This document shows, piece after piece, positions 37,504 through 46,619 of a stretch of DNA of 64,000 nucleotides. Made by a program: the position numbers and the translations under genes. The notes beneath the pieces were generated by a model. It made no database searches and was not told the DNA's origin. It saw only the letters and a program-made list of their open reading frames with translations. Each line of letters begins with the position of its first letter. The first letter of the stretch is position 1. Origin of the DNA: an uncultured Bacteroidota bacterium (GTDB lineage Bacteria; Bacteroidota; Bacteroidia; Chitinophagales; Chitinophagaceae); the NCBI GenBank assembly GCA_903835005.1, contig CAILLK010000014.1, positions 1 through 64,000 on the forward strand, read 5' to 3'.

Positions 37504-38022
37504 TTAAAACATCATGCCCAAACCAATTGAATTTCCACTAAGAGTCATATAATACGCTGGTTTTATGCTCCTTAGTCCTGTTTTATGCAGATTGCCGTTA
37601 TAGGTATTTATCGCCTTCACGGTATTTTTACCAGATTGTATAATAAAAGGTGACATCGCGAATCCGGTTACAATAGCGAAAGGGATAATATTTGGATCTA
37701 TACTGCCATACCTTGCTGAATTTACAGGTGCTCTATTTGTTTCAAAGATGAGAAACGCAATTAGTCCCACTTCTTCGACAGCTATACCTGCAATCATAAA
37801 TCTTTTACTTCGCTTGAGGTATTTAATTGCTTCCGGGTCATACTTCATTATTTGCCTGTAGTCCCTGAAGGGATGGAAACTGCTTATTTTCTTACCCTGA
37901 TATCCGGGTATTAAATACCCCCATCTATTCTTAATGAGTTGAATAGAATCCTGCCTTTCCTGACCGAAAGTACTCTGAGCAAGGATAACCAGAATAATTA
38001 CAAGCAAACAATACTTAATCAT
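37504..38022 (-). CDS. Exported hypothetical protein with two C-terminal hydrophobic segments
   Basis: A 172-residue protein with a signal peptide (MIKYCLLVIILVILAQSTFG, then QERQD). Residues ~45-75 are polar (FHPFRDYRQIMKYDPEAI and a lysine/arginine-rich KRSKRF). Hydrophobic stretches follow at about 77-95 (MIAGIAVEEVGLIAFLIF) and 113-128. The C-terminal part is basic and ends GNSIGLGMMF, like a final strand of an outer-membrane or periplasmic protein. I recognise no family. The micro-protein gene follows 47 bases downstream. Confidence 0.7.
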   Translation of the reverse strand: MIKYCLLVIILVILAQSTFGQERQDSIQLIKNRWGYLIPGYQGKKISSFHPFRDYRQIMKYDPEAIKYLKRSKRFMIAGIAVEEVGLIAFLIFETNRAPVNSARYGSIDPNIIPFAIVTGFAMSPFIIQSGKNTVKAINTYNGNLHKTGLRSIKPAYYMTLSGNSIGLGMMF

Positions 38023-38170
38023 TGCCAGAAGGATTTGCCATTCAAAACTAACGAAAATCTATATTAAATTATTGTGATCCGGATAGGAAAAATTTAAAAC
38101 TACCCACCTTTGACTGCTATAAAAATGGTTCACCTTTTAATCCATCTGCTGCAAATCACATCAATTGTTT

Positions 38171-38178
38171 TATTTTTG
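38171..38178 (+). promoter_or_regulatory. Candidate -7 box (TATTTTTG)
   Basis: TATTTTTG matches TAnnTTTG, 61 bases before the MBOAT start at 38239. No strong -33 element is seen. Confidence 0.35.
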
Positions 38179-38238
38179 GCACAGATCAGCTAACAGCAGT
38201 TTTTATTAAATCAGCTTTCTGGCTTTTTATCTTATAAA

Positions 38239-39660
38239 ATGCTTTTTAACTCCATATCTTTTTTAGTTTTTTTTCCTGTTGTTACAATCCTGTATTTTCT
38301 GCTTCCGCATAAATTCAGGTGGTTTTTGCTGCTTGTTGCTTCCTGCTTTTTTTACATGTTTTTTAAGCCCGTTTATATTCTTATTCTGGCTTTTACCATT
38401 GTTATAGACTATGTGGCAGGTATCATGCTCGAAAACGAACCGGATAAGAAAAAAAAGAAAAAGTACCTGATACTGAGCATTCTTGCCAATGTAGGCGTCC
38501 TTGCAGTTTTTAAATATTACAATTTCCTGGATAGCAGTTTTACTCATATTGCGGACTTTGGAGGTATTAAAATTCATATACCCTACCTTAAAATTTTATT
38601 GCCTATCGGCCTCTCTTTCCATACCTTTCAGGCTATGAGCTATACTATAGAGGTATACCGGGGACACCAGAAAGCGGAAAGGCACTTCGGCATATATGCG
38701 CTCTATGTTATGTTCTATCCCCAATTGGTGGCAGGCCCTATTGAAAGGCCCCAGAATATGATTCACCAGTTTTATGCCCGTCATCAGTTTAGTTATAATA
38801 ATGCTGTGCATGGACTGAATCTTATTGTGTATGGCCTTTTTAAAAAAATAGTAGTGGCAGATCGTTTGTCCGAATATGTTAACCAGGTTTATTTGCATCC
38901 GGCCAATGCCAATTCTATCTCGGTATTACTGGCAGTTTGCTTTTTCTCCATTCAGATCTATTGCGATTTTTCGGGATATTCTGATATTGCAAGAGGTACT
39001 GCAAGGTTTATGGGTTTCGACCTGATGATCAATTTCAGGAGACCCTACCTTGCCACTTCTGTTTCCGAATTCTGGACCCGCTGGCATATTTCCCTCTCAA
39101 CCTGGTTCCGCGATTATGTTTACATACCACTGGGTGGTAACAGGGCTGGTAAATGGCGTATGTACAGAAATCTTTTTATAGTTTTTCTGGTCAGTGGTCT
39201 CTGGCATGGGGCACGGTGGACATTTGTGGTTTGGGGTGCTTTGCACGGGTTATATACGCTTATTGGCCTGCTTACTAAAAGCACCTGGGCTAAAATGGCC
39301 GCAGCTACCGGTTTTAACCGGCTTCCCGCCTTGCAGACTAGCCTCAACAGGCTGGTGGTCTTTGTACTGGTTACCTTCGCATGGATATTTTTCAGAGCGG
39401 AAAATTTTCACAAGGCAAGTTTAATTATTCATAAGTTATTTGCTGGTGAATATTCCGGCAACCTTATGCAATTATCAGCTGAAAAAGGCCCGCTGAACCT
39501 TATTTTAAGTTTTTTAGTCGTAGGCCTGCTGCTGCTCAGCTATAAATTACCCTATGACCTGAAATTAAAAAACAGCCTGCCATTCCTGGTAATTACTACT
39601 TTTATAATTATTATTTTAGGTAAAAATGCCGGAGCCGAATTCATCTATTTCCAGTTTTAA
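38239..39660 (+). CDS. MBOAT-family O-acyltransferase (AlgI-like)
   Basis: A 473-residue membrane protein of the MBOAT family. It begins MLFNSISFLVFFPVVTILYF, the usual start of AlgI/DltB-like bacterial members. Conserved blocks are LPIGLSFHTFQAMSYTIEVY, YPQLVAGPIERPQNM, SFQIYCDFSGYSDIARG-like (here FFSIQIYCDFSGYSDIARG), and FWTRWHISLSTWFRDYVYIPLGG. The catalytic histidine is His323 in VSGLWHGARWTF. It probably passes acyl groups (often acetyl) across the membrane to an extracellular glycan. The next gene overlaps it by 35 bases and encodes the SGNH partner, the typical two-part arrangement for polysaccharide O-acetylation. Confidence 0.93.
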   Translation: MLFNSISFLVFFPVVTILYFLLPHKFRWFLLLVASCFFYMFFKPVYILILAFTIVIDYVAGIMLENEPDKKKKKKYLILSILANVGVLAVFKYYNFLDSSFTHIADFGGIKIHIPYLKILLPIGLSFHTFQAMSYTIEVYRGHQKAERHFGIYALYVMFYPQLVAGPIERPQNMIHQFYARHQFSYNNAVHGLNLIVYGLFKKIVVADRLSEYVNQVYLHPANANSISVLLAVCFFSIQIYCDFSGYSDIARGTARFMGFDLMINFRRPYLATSVSEFWTRWHISLSTWFRDYVYIPLGGNRAGKWRMYRNLFIVFLVSGLWHGARWTFVVWGALHGLYTLIGLLTKSTWAKMAAATGFNRLPALQTSLNRLVVFVLVTFAWIFFRAENFHKASLIIHKLFAGEYSGNLMQLSAEKGPLNLILSFLVVGLLLLSYKLPYDLKLKNSLPFLVITTFIIIILGKNAGAEFIYFQF

Positions 39661-40570
39661 GCAATTTCTGCTCAAGATACTGCTGCCTTTGATCCTTATC
39701 ATCGGTGCAGGCGGCTATGTGTTCAATTATTTATTCGAACAGCAGATTGTTTTTAAAAGTCAGGGGTGCGGAGCCTATAAAGTGAACCGGATTCTGTACA
39801 CAACTACTCCGGATGAAATCCCCATATTCGGCTCTTCGCGCGCCGAAGGCAGCCTGCTGCCTGATAGCATTGGGAAAAATTATTTTAATTATGGAATATC
39901 AGCAACGAAATACAATGTAACGCTCTTCTTTCTGGAACAGGAATGCATGAAGAAAAAAAACACTCCCTGGATAATAATGAATCTTGATCTCAATGGTCTG
40001 GAGTATGGCCCCGGCGATTTGAGCAATTATATTCCCAATTCTGGGTGTGAGCCGGTTAGGTCGCTGCTGGACACTTATTATATGTCTTACTTCAGAATAC
40101 CATTTATACGTTACTATGGCTGCTTTGAAACCTACCTGAGATCCTATATGAATGATAAACTGGAGCTTACGAAAGTAAATAACAAAGGGGCATCAATTGA
40201 AAAAAATATAATACCCAAAGAGCAATTCGCTGAGATGATCAGGATAAGGAAAATGACTACAACAGAATTTGCATATGATACAGTTTTATCCGGGAAATTG
40301 TTCAGTCTGATTGCAACCAATTCCGCCAGAAAATTCCTTTTTCTTATCTCACCATACCATAGTTCTTTTTTCTACAAGTTTGAGAATCCTGAGGATGCCA
40401 GCAGGTTATTAGATTCACTCAGGACATACCCAAATGTTAAAGTTCTTGATTTCAGCAAGATGCCATTACCAGACAGTATGTTCTTAAATACTTCACACCT
40501 CAACTTTAGGGGGACAGTAGTATTTAACAGGGTGCTTCGGGATAGCCTTAACGCAATAGGTGTAAAATAA
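39626..40570 (+). CDS. SGNH-like membrane-anchored partner of the MBOAT protein
   Basis: A 314-residue protein with an N-terminal membrane anchor (FLLKILLPLILIIGAGGYVF) and an extracytoplasmic SGNH/GDSL-like domain. The block I serine motif is IFGSSRAEGS (Ser70/Ser71 region). Block V near the end is LNTSHLNFRG, with His291 as the expected catalytic base. The usual Asp of the DxxH motif is Asn288 here, so activity may be altered. Overlap with the MBOAT gene by 35 bases shows tight coupling. The pair resembles AlgI-AlgJ/AlgX or DltB-DltD in layout, though the acceptor is unknown. No other polysaccharide genes are adjacent. The next gene is convergent. Confidence 0.8.
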   Translation: MPEPNSSISSFKQFLLKILLPLILIIGAGGYVFNYLFEQQIVFKSQGCGAYKVNRILYTTTPDEIPIFGSSRAEGSLLPDSIGKNYFNYGISATKYNVTLFFLEQECMKKKNTPWIIMNLDLNGLEYGPGDLSNYIPNSGCEPVRSLLDTYYMSYFRIPFIRYYGCFETYLRSYMNDKLELTKVNNKGASIEKNIIPKEQFAEMIRIRKMTTTEFAYDTVLSGKLFSLIATNSARKFLFLISPYHSSFFYKFENPEDASRLLDSLRTYPNVKVLDFSKMPLPDSMFLNTSHLNFRGTVVFNRVLRDSLNAIGVK

Positions 40571-40612
40571 AAAAATCCAGCTACATTAACATACATATGG
40601 TTTTAATAATAT

Positions 40613-42031
40613 TTATTTACTCTTCTTATGCTTGCTTATGGCATCTGCTACCGCGCTTCTGAGTAGAAATTCAGGGTTAAGATCAGTAAACACCTTTATC
40701 TTGGCTGGTGCCAGCTTCAGGCCTTTTTCCAGTTGCAGCAATGCCTCCTTAGCCTTACCTGTTTCGAACAAGGCTGCGGCATGATAATAATAAAAATCAC
40801 CTTTCTCTCCGCAATGCTCCCTGGCTACTTCCAGCTGGGTTATGGCTTCTTCATAATACCCGGTTATGTATAGCCCGCGAATAAGTGCCACCCATGTGGT
40901 CTTGTTTCCGGGTTTTAATCTCACCGCATTCAGGTAGCACACCAGCGCCTCGCTTTTCACATCCATTTCCATCAGGCAGTTACCAATAGCCATACAGTAA
41001 GAAGCATTTTCCTTATCCAGATGCAGCGCAACAGAATAAGATTTCACTGCCTTTTCCCATTGCTTTTCGCGCGCATAGGTCTCGCCTATTTTATAAAAGA
41101 TACCATCGTCCTGCGGGCTCAGTTGCGATGCCTGGCGGTAAAACTGCCGTGCCCTGGCAAAATCCTTCTGTTTCTCCCAGCAGAAACCCATGGCCTCAAA
41201 AATCACATCTTCAGGCTTGGCAATCTCTATATGTTTTTCCAGTACTTCAAGCGCCTTGCCATACCATTTCAGCCGCATATAGGCATCGGCCATGTTGCGA
41301 TAGGCAAACTCAAATTTCTCATCTATTACCACACAGTACTCATAGGCATCTATACACTTTTCATACAGCTTAAGTCCCTGAAATGCCGCTCCCAGGTTAA
41401 ACCAAGCCAGTGCATTATAAGGGTCATCATCCGATAACTGTGTGTGTATAGCCACACTCTCCTCAAGCCTGCCCGTAAATTCGGCCCAGAAGCAAATTTT
41501 CTGCAGCGCTTCTTCATTGCGCCTGTCTATTTTTATTACCCGCTTCAGGGTATCAAATACGGCGTCAAATTCCTCACTCTCATCATATACATCACTCAGC
41601 TCCAGCAATATTTCTATCTTCTCTTTGCCATGAAATTCTCCCGACCGCTGCTCCAGCAACAAGGCAGCCTGGTCATATTTGAATTGAGAAAGCAGAATAT
41701 CTGAGCGCAGCAATACGGCATCCAGGTTATTGTTGTCCGATTGCTCCATCTCATCCAGCGCTTTGAGGGCCTGGCCGTATTTCTGTGCCTGGGTTAGTAT
41801 TTCGGCACGAAGAAGAAGGATGGAGGTGGAGAAAGGATAATACGTTCTGGCTATTTCACAGGCCAGCAAAGCCTGCTCTTCATTACTGTTCTGAAAGTAA
41901 TATTCCACCACCCGCTCAAACTCTTCTTCATCCAGAATACCGGCAGATGTACCTTTCTTCACTTCTTCATACCTGCGCAGGGTTTCATCCAATGGCCCCC
42001 AATCTTCATCGTCTATATCATCATCAAACAT
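40613..42031 (-). CDS. Cytoplasmic tetratricopeptide-repeat protein
   Basis: A 472-residue TPR protein from ATG 42031 (MFDDDIDDEDWGPLDETLRR). A TTG-started longer frame to 42112 adds residues without TPR character. Repeats run through most of the protein, with typical units such as NALAWFNLGAAFQGLKLYEK, EFAYRNMADAYMRLKWYGKA and DGIFYKIGETYAREKQWEKA. The N-terminus is very acidic. There is no signal peptide, so a cytoplasmic scaffold role is likely, but no partner is indicated. It is convergent with the SGNH gene. The Bacteroidota TPR family beginning FDDDIDDED-type acidic segments is common, yet functionally undefined. Confidence 0.85.
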   Translation of the reverse strand: MFDDDIDDEDWGPLDETLRRYEEVKKGTSAGILDEEEFERVVEYYFQNSNEEQALLACEIARTYYPFSTSILLLRAEILTQAQKYGQALKALDEMEQSDNNNLDAVLLRSDILLSQFKYDQAALLLEQRSGEFHGKEKIEILLELSDVYDESEEFDAVFDTLKRVIKIDRRNEEALQKICFWAEFTGRLEESVAIHTQLSDDDPYNALAWFNLGAAFQGLKLYEKCIDAYEYCVVIDEKFEFAYRNMADAYMRLKWYGKALEVLEKHIEIAKPEDVIFEAMGFCWEKQKDFARARQFYRQASQLSPQDDGIFYKIGETYAREKQWEKAVKSYSVALHLDKENASYCMAIGNCLMEMDVKSEALVCYLNAVRLKPGNKTTWVALIRGLYITGYYEEAITQLEVAREHCGEKGDFYYYHAAALFETGKAKEALLQLEKGLKLAPAKIKVFTDLNPEFLLRSAVADAISKHKKSK

Positions 42032-42219
42032 ATGCACATCGTTTAAATCAAAGTTAATCAAAAGTACGCGCAATTTCAATATTTCACTGTTACGCCAATG
42101 TAAAATGCACAAGATATTAACATCTTGAATTTTTCACTTATAAACGCTGTTTTTCATAAATCCCTTATGTCTTTTAAAACCAGTTATACCTTAAAGCAGC
42201 AATTACCTGATCCATTCAT

Positions 42220-42227
42220 TACTTTTG
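42220..42227 (+). promoter_or_regulatory. Candidate -7 box (TACTTTTG)
   Basis: TACTTTTG matches TAnnTTTG, 22 bases before the ATG at 42250. This would give a short leader for the DUF2461 gene. Confidence 0.45.
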
Positions 42228-42249
42228 GCGCTCAGAATTTATTACAATT

Positions 42250-42942
42250 ATGGCTGCAACAATTATCCGGAAAGAATCAGTAGATTTTCTTAAAAAGCTG
42301 GCAAAGAACAATACCCGCGAATGGTTTAATGACCATAAAGAACTCTATACAGCTGCTCAAACCAATATGGTGGAATTTGCAGGAGACTTACTTGCTGAAA
42401 TGAATAAACATGACCAGATTGAAACCACATCGGGCAAGCAAAGCCTTTTCAGGATATATAAAGATGTTCGTTTCTCCAAAGAGAAAGTGCCTTACAATAA
42501 CCACTGGAGCGGATCGTTTAAAAGAGCTACCAATAAACTGAGGGGCGGATACTATTTTCACATCCAGCCCGGAGGCTCCTTCCTTGCCGGCGGCTTCTGG
42601 GGTCCCGACAAAAACGACACCCAGCGCATCCGCCAGGATATAGATCATAATTATGAAGCCTGGCATAAAATGCTGACTAACAAAAACCTGGCTAAAACCT
42701 TTGGTAAAATGATTGGCGACCAGGTGCTTTCAGCCCCCCGCGGATTCAGTAAAGACCATCCTGCTATTGAGCTCCTGCGCTACAAGCAATACCTGTTCCG
42801 GCACGACTTTACCGATGAAGAAGTACTCAGCCCGGACTTCGTAAAAAAAGCCAATGACACCTTTAAAGCCTTGCGCCCATTTCTCGATTTTATGAGCGAG
42901 ATACTGACCACTGATTCTAATGGTATATCTTTAGTGGATTGA
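42250..42942 (+). CDS. DUF2461 family protein
   Basis: A 230-residue protein matching the DUF2461 (TIGR02453) family. Hallmarks are FLKKLAKNNTREWFNDHKELY near the start, QSLFRIYKDVRFSKEKVPYNNH, GGYYFHIQPGGSFLAGGFW, and RQDIDHNYEAWHKML. The family is common in Bacteroidota and other bacteria, with no firm function. Predicted soluble, cytoplasmic. It has its own promoter box and converges on the Fic gene 12 bases away. Length fits the family. Confidence 0.93.
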   Translation: MAATIIRKESVDFLKKLAKNNTREWFNDHKELYTAAQTNMVEFAGDLLAEMNKHDQIETTSGKQSLFRIYKDVRFSKEKVPYNNHWSGSFKRATNKLRGGYYFHIQPGGSFLAGGFWGPDKNDTQRIRQDIDHNYEAWHKMLTNKNLAKTFGKMIGDQVLSAPRGFSKDHPAIELLRYKQYLFRHDFTDEEVLSPDFVKKANDTFKALRPFLDFMSEILTTDSNGISLVD

Positions 42943-42954
42943 TCAGGAATTAAA

Positions 42955-44448
42955 TTAAATACCAGTCTGAAAAATGGATTGAAAAGCAAACTCCATTTTT
43001 GCTATTTCTGCATCCTTTAGTTCCAGAAAATCCTTTCGTTTTCTGCCCGACAACATACCATTATTCTGGTGCAAAAACCGCATCATTTTATCTATATTCT
43101 TATCTGGCATATCCGCAATATCCCTTATTGCTGATTTGGTTTCATCATATTTCATCAGGAAATCCATTTCCTGGTAAATATCTTCTTTTATAGTATCACG
43201 GATGGTTTTTGCAAGGTAGGCAGTTTGCATTGTCAGATCAGGATATTTGAAACAGGGTTCCACATCTTCTGGGTTCAGAACTACCAGACTGTTATCTGCA
43301 AGCATCTCATATTTTACTTTTTGCATCAAGGGGGAAGAAAAGGCTTCCAGGGAGCTGTCATAGTCCTTAATATGATTAACCATATGTGCCGAAACCGGAA
43401 TAATCATTCCTTTTCCAACAAGTTTATCCCTGGTAAGGATGTCATGTATCAGAAACCGGTGCAATCTTCCATTGCCATCTTCAAATGGATGAGCAAAAAC
43501 AAATCCGAATGACAAGACTGCAGCCCTTACTACGGCATTTGATCCTTCTGTTTTAGCGGCAGTTTCTATTAGCCCGGACATAATTGATGCCAGGTAAACA
43601 GGTGGCGGGCATATATAATGAATTATTTCTTTAAAGTTATAAGTTGTCTGGCCGATATAATTCTGAAAATCCCGGTAACCTGCAGCAGCATAACGGTGAT
43701 CTACAATTTCATTTTGTAACCTGACCAGATTTTGCTCGCTCAACAATATTTCGGTGGGCATAGTACCCGCCTTTCCCAGCAAATTCACAAACCTGTTTAC
43801 CCTATCGGGAGATGGCTGTTCTTTTTCAATCAGGAAAGAAGACCGGGTTTCTTTGGTATACAGATAGTTTAAAGCCCGGTAAAAAATCTCCGGCGAAAAT
43901 GCCCGGGTTATATTATCAATCAATTGTATAAAATTTTCAGACAGCTGCAACGCCAGATCATCTGTTCTCCTAACGATCGGACAAAAGTTTCTTGTACCTA
44001 AAAGATTATCATTGATGTGCCAGCGTGTATTCTTAAAAATATTGCCTGTAATATATTTTTCCGGATCAAGCAGATCAATATAATTTCCTTTACCCAGATC
44101 GGGTATAGGAATTGTTTTATTCAACAAAAATTCATACAAAAAACCTATAATTCGTTCATATCGTCCAGCTGGTTTTGTTGATATAAAATCAACAACTTCT
44201 TTCATCGGAATCTGCCTGAAAACTATCGTAAGAAAATCCAGGTTTATATCGTCATATTTTATAAGAAAGGCTACATGGGGTAATGTACCTGATGCCGGTG
44301 CATAGTGTGGCGGATAGGTTTCTATAACCATTCCCTCCCCATTGACCTCTTTCTTTTGCCGGGTACCTATAACTGAAACATGGGTAAGTGGATATTTAAA
44401 CAACCTGAATTTTTGTTTAAGCCATTCCGCCCCTGCAACATTTTCCAT
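42955..44448 (-). CDS. Fic-domain protein (probable AMP-transferase)
   Basis: A 497-residue protein with a central Fic core: HPFEDGNGRLHRF, with the catalytic His320 and the full HxFx(D/E)GNGRxxR pattern. Such domains transfer AMP (or related moieties) to protein hydroxyls. A sequence RSSFLIEKE at about residue 200 resembles the inhibitory (S/T)xxxE(G/N) helix of class II Fic proteins, with Lys where Gly/Asn is usual. The N-terminal ~190 residues have no recognised domain. The C-terminal ~120 residues look helical, with a possible winged-helix (MMRFLHQNNGMLSGRKRKDF). No small antitoxin gene is adjacent, so this appears self-regulated. Substrate is unknown. Confidence 0.9.
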   Translation of the reverse strand: MENVAGAEWLKQKFRLFKYPLTHVSVIGTRQKKEVNGEGMVIETYPPHYAPASGTLPHVAFLIKYDDINLDFLTIVFRQIPMKEVVDFISTKPAGRYERIIGFLYEFLLNKTIPIPDLGKGNYIDLLDPEKYITGNIFKNTRWHINDNLLGTRNFCPIVRRTDDLALQLSENFIQLIDNITRAFSPEIFYRALNYLYTKETRSSFLIEKEQPSPDRVNRFVNLLGKAGTMPTEILLSEQNLVRLQNEIVDHRYAAAGYRDFQNYIGQTTYNFKEIIHYICPPPVYLASIMSGLIETAAKTEGSNAVVRAAVLSFGFVFAHPFEDGNGRLHRFLIHDILTRDKLVGKGMIIPVSAHMVNHIKDYDSSLEAFSSPLMQKVKYEMLADNSLVVLNPEDVEPCFKYPDLTMQTAYLAKTIRDTIKEDIYQEMDFLMKYDETKSAIRDIADMPDKNIDKMMRFLHQNNGMLSGRKRKDFLELKDAEIAKMEFAFQSIFQTGI

Positions 44449-44594
44449 ATTTTCTTTGTAAAGTGCGATAAAAGTGATTTTATTGCACTAAAATAAATTA
44501 TTTTAAATGGTTTTGCAACTTTTTTTATGCAGCAATTTAATATATTCGTAATTTATTTGTTATATTAAAGCAATTATGGAAATAACCGTTCATC

Positions 44595-46088
44595 CTATTT
44601 CACGACCCCTGCATTACTCCCCTTGCTCTCATTCCACATCCTGTCCATGGCGGTAACCACATAGCTGCACTCCTTGTATTTTTTGGCATCCGGGTCTGTA
44701 AATTCTGTAGCTTGCTGTATGGATACGATCCGGTCATTGCGGCCAAGGTCCACTTTTTCATTATTTACAAAGCGGTAAACCACATAGCGCAGCGGCTCTT
44801 TGGCCGGATTGGCTTCTGTCCATTTAAGCACAGCTGTTTTTGCGGCCATTTCTACCTTCAGCACAGGGGCAGCAGGGGCTATACTGTCGAGCCAGGGCAT
44901 GGGTGGCACCAGTGCCGGATACTTATTATAGTTCAGCCTTATGCTGTCTTTGATAGGCGACTTGATCTTATCGAATGAGGTAGCGCTGAAAAACGAATAG
45001 CCAGAGTTGGGACAATGCCCTCTTATATCTCTTAGCTGCCACATCAGTTCATGCACATTGGTAAAAGGACCACTGCGGGCTTCAGCCATCCGGTACAGCC
45101 CCAGGCCATAATATACATGCCGCCGAAAGCAATGCTCATACCACCAGGGCATCAGTACCTCAAATGCGGCAGCCTTATGGTTATGCTCCCAGTAGAGCTG
45201 AGGCATCAGGTAGTCTATCCATCCCTTTTCCATCCACAGCAACACATCGGCATAGAGGTCGTCAAAATTCGTTTGTCCACCCTTGGTTTCTGAACCCTTC
45301 GGGTCTTTGCTTTTATTTCGCCAGATACCAAACGGACTGATACCCAGCTTCATATGTGGCTTCACTTTTTTTATGCTGGTATTCAGTTGCTGTATAAGCA
45401 GGTTTACATTTTCCCGGCGCCAGTCGTCCTTGTTCATACCACCACCAAATTTTGCAAATGTCTTTGCATCGCCAAATTCCTTTCCTGCTTCGCGGTAAGG
45501 ATAGAAATAATCGTCGAGGTGCACTCCGTCTATATCATAACGTTTCACCACATCTGTTACTATATTGGTTACATAATCCCTAACCTCCTTTATGCCGGGG
45601 TCCAGGTACGATTTACCTCCATAACTGATTACCCATTCGGGGTGCTTCTTTGTTATGTGTGATGCCGGATTGGGGTTTTTCTTGCTGTCCATCAGCGCGC
45701 GGTAGGGGTTGAACCACGCATGAAATTCCATATTACGCTTATGTGTCTCCTCCACCATAAAGGTCAGCGGATCATAAAGCGGCACAGGTGGTTCGCCCTG
45801 TGTGCCGGTCAGGTAGCGACTCCATGGCTCAATTTTAGAGCTATAGAGGGCATCGCATACCGGGCGCACCTGCACTATAACAGCATTGATCCCCAGGCCC
45901 CTGAGGTTATCGAGCAAGGTGATAAATTCCTGCTTTTGCTCCTCAGACGACAGACCAGGCTTAGATGGCCAGTCTATATTGGCCACAGAAGCAATCCATG
46001 CCCCCCTGAACTCGTACTTCGTTGATTGAGCATGAAGCTGACTTATTGAAAAGCAGGCACATATTAAGAGTAAAAAGGCACGGTACAA
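44595..46088 (-). CDS. GHL10 family glycoside-hydrolase-like protein (YddW type) with C-terminal FN3 domain
   Basis: A 497-residue exported protein of the GHL10 (DUF187, PF02638) family. Signal peptide MYRAFLLLICACFSISQLHA starts at a TTG (46088), since no ATG precedes it and a stop lies 15 bases upstream. The TIM-barrel region has the family blocks EFRGAWIASVANIDWPSKPG, GINAVIVQVRPVCDALYSS, FHAWFNPYRALM, YDIDGVHLDDYFYPY and WIDYLMPQLYWEH. Residues ~405-497 form a fibronectin III-like domain (PAAPVLKVEMAAKTAVLKW, then SYVVTAMDRMWNES). YddW relatives are thought to act on cell-wall or other glycans in the periplasm, which is not proven. No operon partners are visible. Confidence 0.92.
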   Translation of the reverse strand: MYRAFLLLICACFSISQLHAQSTKYEFRGAWIASVANIDWPSKPGLSSEEQKQEFITLLDNLRGLGINAVIVQVRPVCDALYSSKIEPWSRYLTGTQGEPPVPLYDPLTFMVEETHKRNMEFHAWFNPYRALMDSKKNPNPASHITKKHPEWVISYGGKSYLDPGIKEVRDYVTNIVTDVVKRYDIDGVHLDDYFYPYREAGKEFGDAKTFAKFGGGMNKDDWRRENVNLLIQQLNTSIKKVKPHMKLGISPFGIWRNKSKDPKGSETKGGQTNFDDLYADVLLWMEKGWIDYLMPQLYWEHNHKAAAFEVLMPWWYEHCFRRHVYYGLGLYRMAEARSGPFTNVHELMWQLRDIRGHCPNSGYSFFSATSFDKIKSPIKDSIRLNYNKYPALVPPMPWLDSIAPAAPVLKVEMAAKTAVLKWTEANPAKEPLRYVVYRFVNNEKVDLGRNDRIVSIQQATEFTDPDAKKYKECSYVVTAMDRMWNESKGSNAGVVK

Positions 46089-46176
46089 TTTCGTATAAAT
46101 TTAATGGTGAAATCCGGGGTTAAAGTTAAATGTATATAACTGACTTAAAGAAAATTTTACCAATCCATGATTTAAA

Positions 46177-46261
46177 AAATTGCCCAATGGCTTCACTAAA
46201 TTGCCCAATGGCTTCACCAAATTACCCATTTGTTTCCCCAAAATTACCCATTTTGCTTCCC
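46177..46261. repeat. Degenerate 21-bp tandem repeat, four units
   Basis: Units at 46177-46197, 46198-46218, 46219-46239 and 46240-46261 share the core AAATT(G/A)CCCA followed by a TTC-rich end. The first two are 20/21 identical, and the later two are more diverged. A 21-base period equals two DNA turns. An ORF of 68 codons runs through it on the minus strand, but its repeated NLVKPLG only mirrors the repeat. The following 46262-46531 is AT-rich with no gene. Confidence 0.75.
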
Positions 46262-46531
46262 ATTTTGGCCTGTAATTTCCCATTATGTGTAAAATTGAGC
46301 GTCGCAATTTATTGATTTACAGTAATTTAATTTTTTTCAGGAGTTATTTTTTTGGAAGATTAGTTATTTTCTGCTTTTTATATAATGGAAAAATGAAATT
46401 ATCGCATTTTTAAACAAGGAATAGCATTCTGAAATTAGGTTTAGGGTATAATAGAAAGTATGTTATTGTAATTATTATGCCTAATATGCTGATTATCTTA
46501 TTTTATTAATAAATTTTAGTATGAAAAACAG

Positions 46532-46619
46532 GGTATAATGGGGGTATAAAAGGGTATATTTAGGTATAAAAAGGTATAAAAAGGTATAAAAAGGTATATT
46601 CCGGGTATAATAGGGTATA
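46532..46619. repeat. Nine GGTATA boxes at 10-11 bp spacing
   Basis: GGTATA begins at 46532, 46543, 46553, 46563, 46573, 46583, 46593, 46604 and 46614. The spacings are 11, 10, 10, 10, 10, 10, 11 and 10 bases. An outlying copy is at 46445-46450. The period matches the helical turn, so all boxes face the same side of the DNA. The array lies in a gene-free stretch between the GHL10 gene and the membrane protein at 47185. Confidence 0.9.

Noticed and set aside
46101-46307. 68-codon minus-strand frame across the 21-bp repeats
   Set aside because: Its repeated residues just mirror the DNA repeat, and there is no signal, family or start evidence.
46532-46619. CRISPR array
   Set aside because: Units are only 6 bases with 10-11 base periods and no unique spacers, and no cas genes are near.
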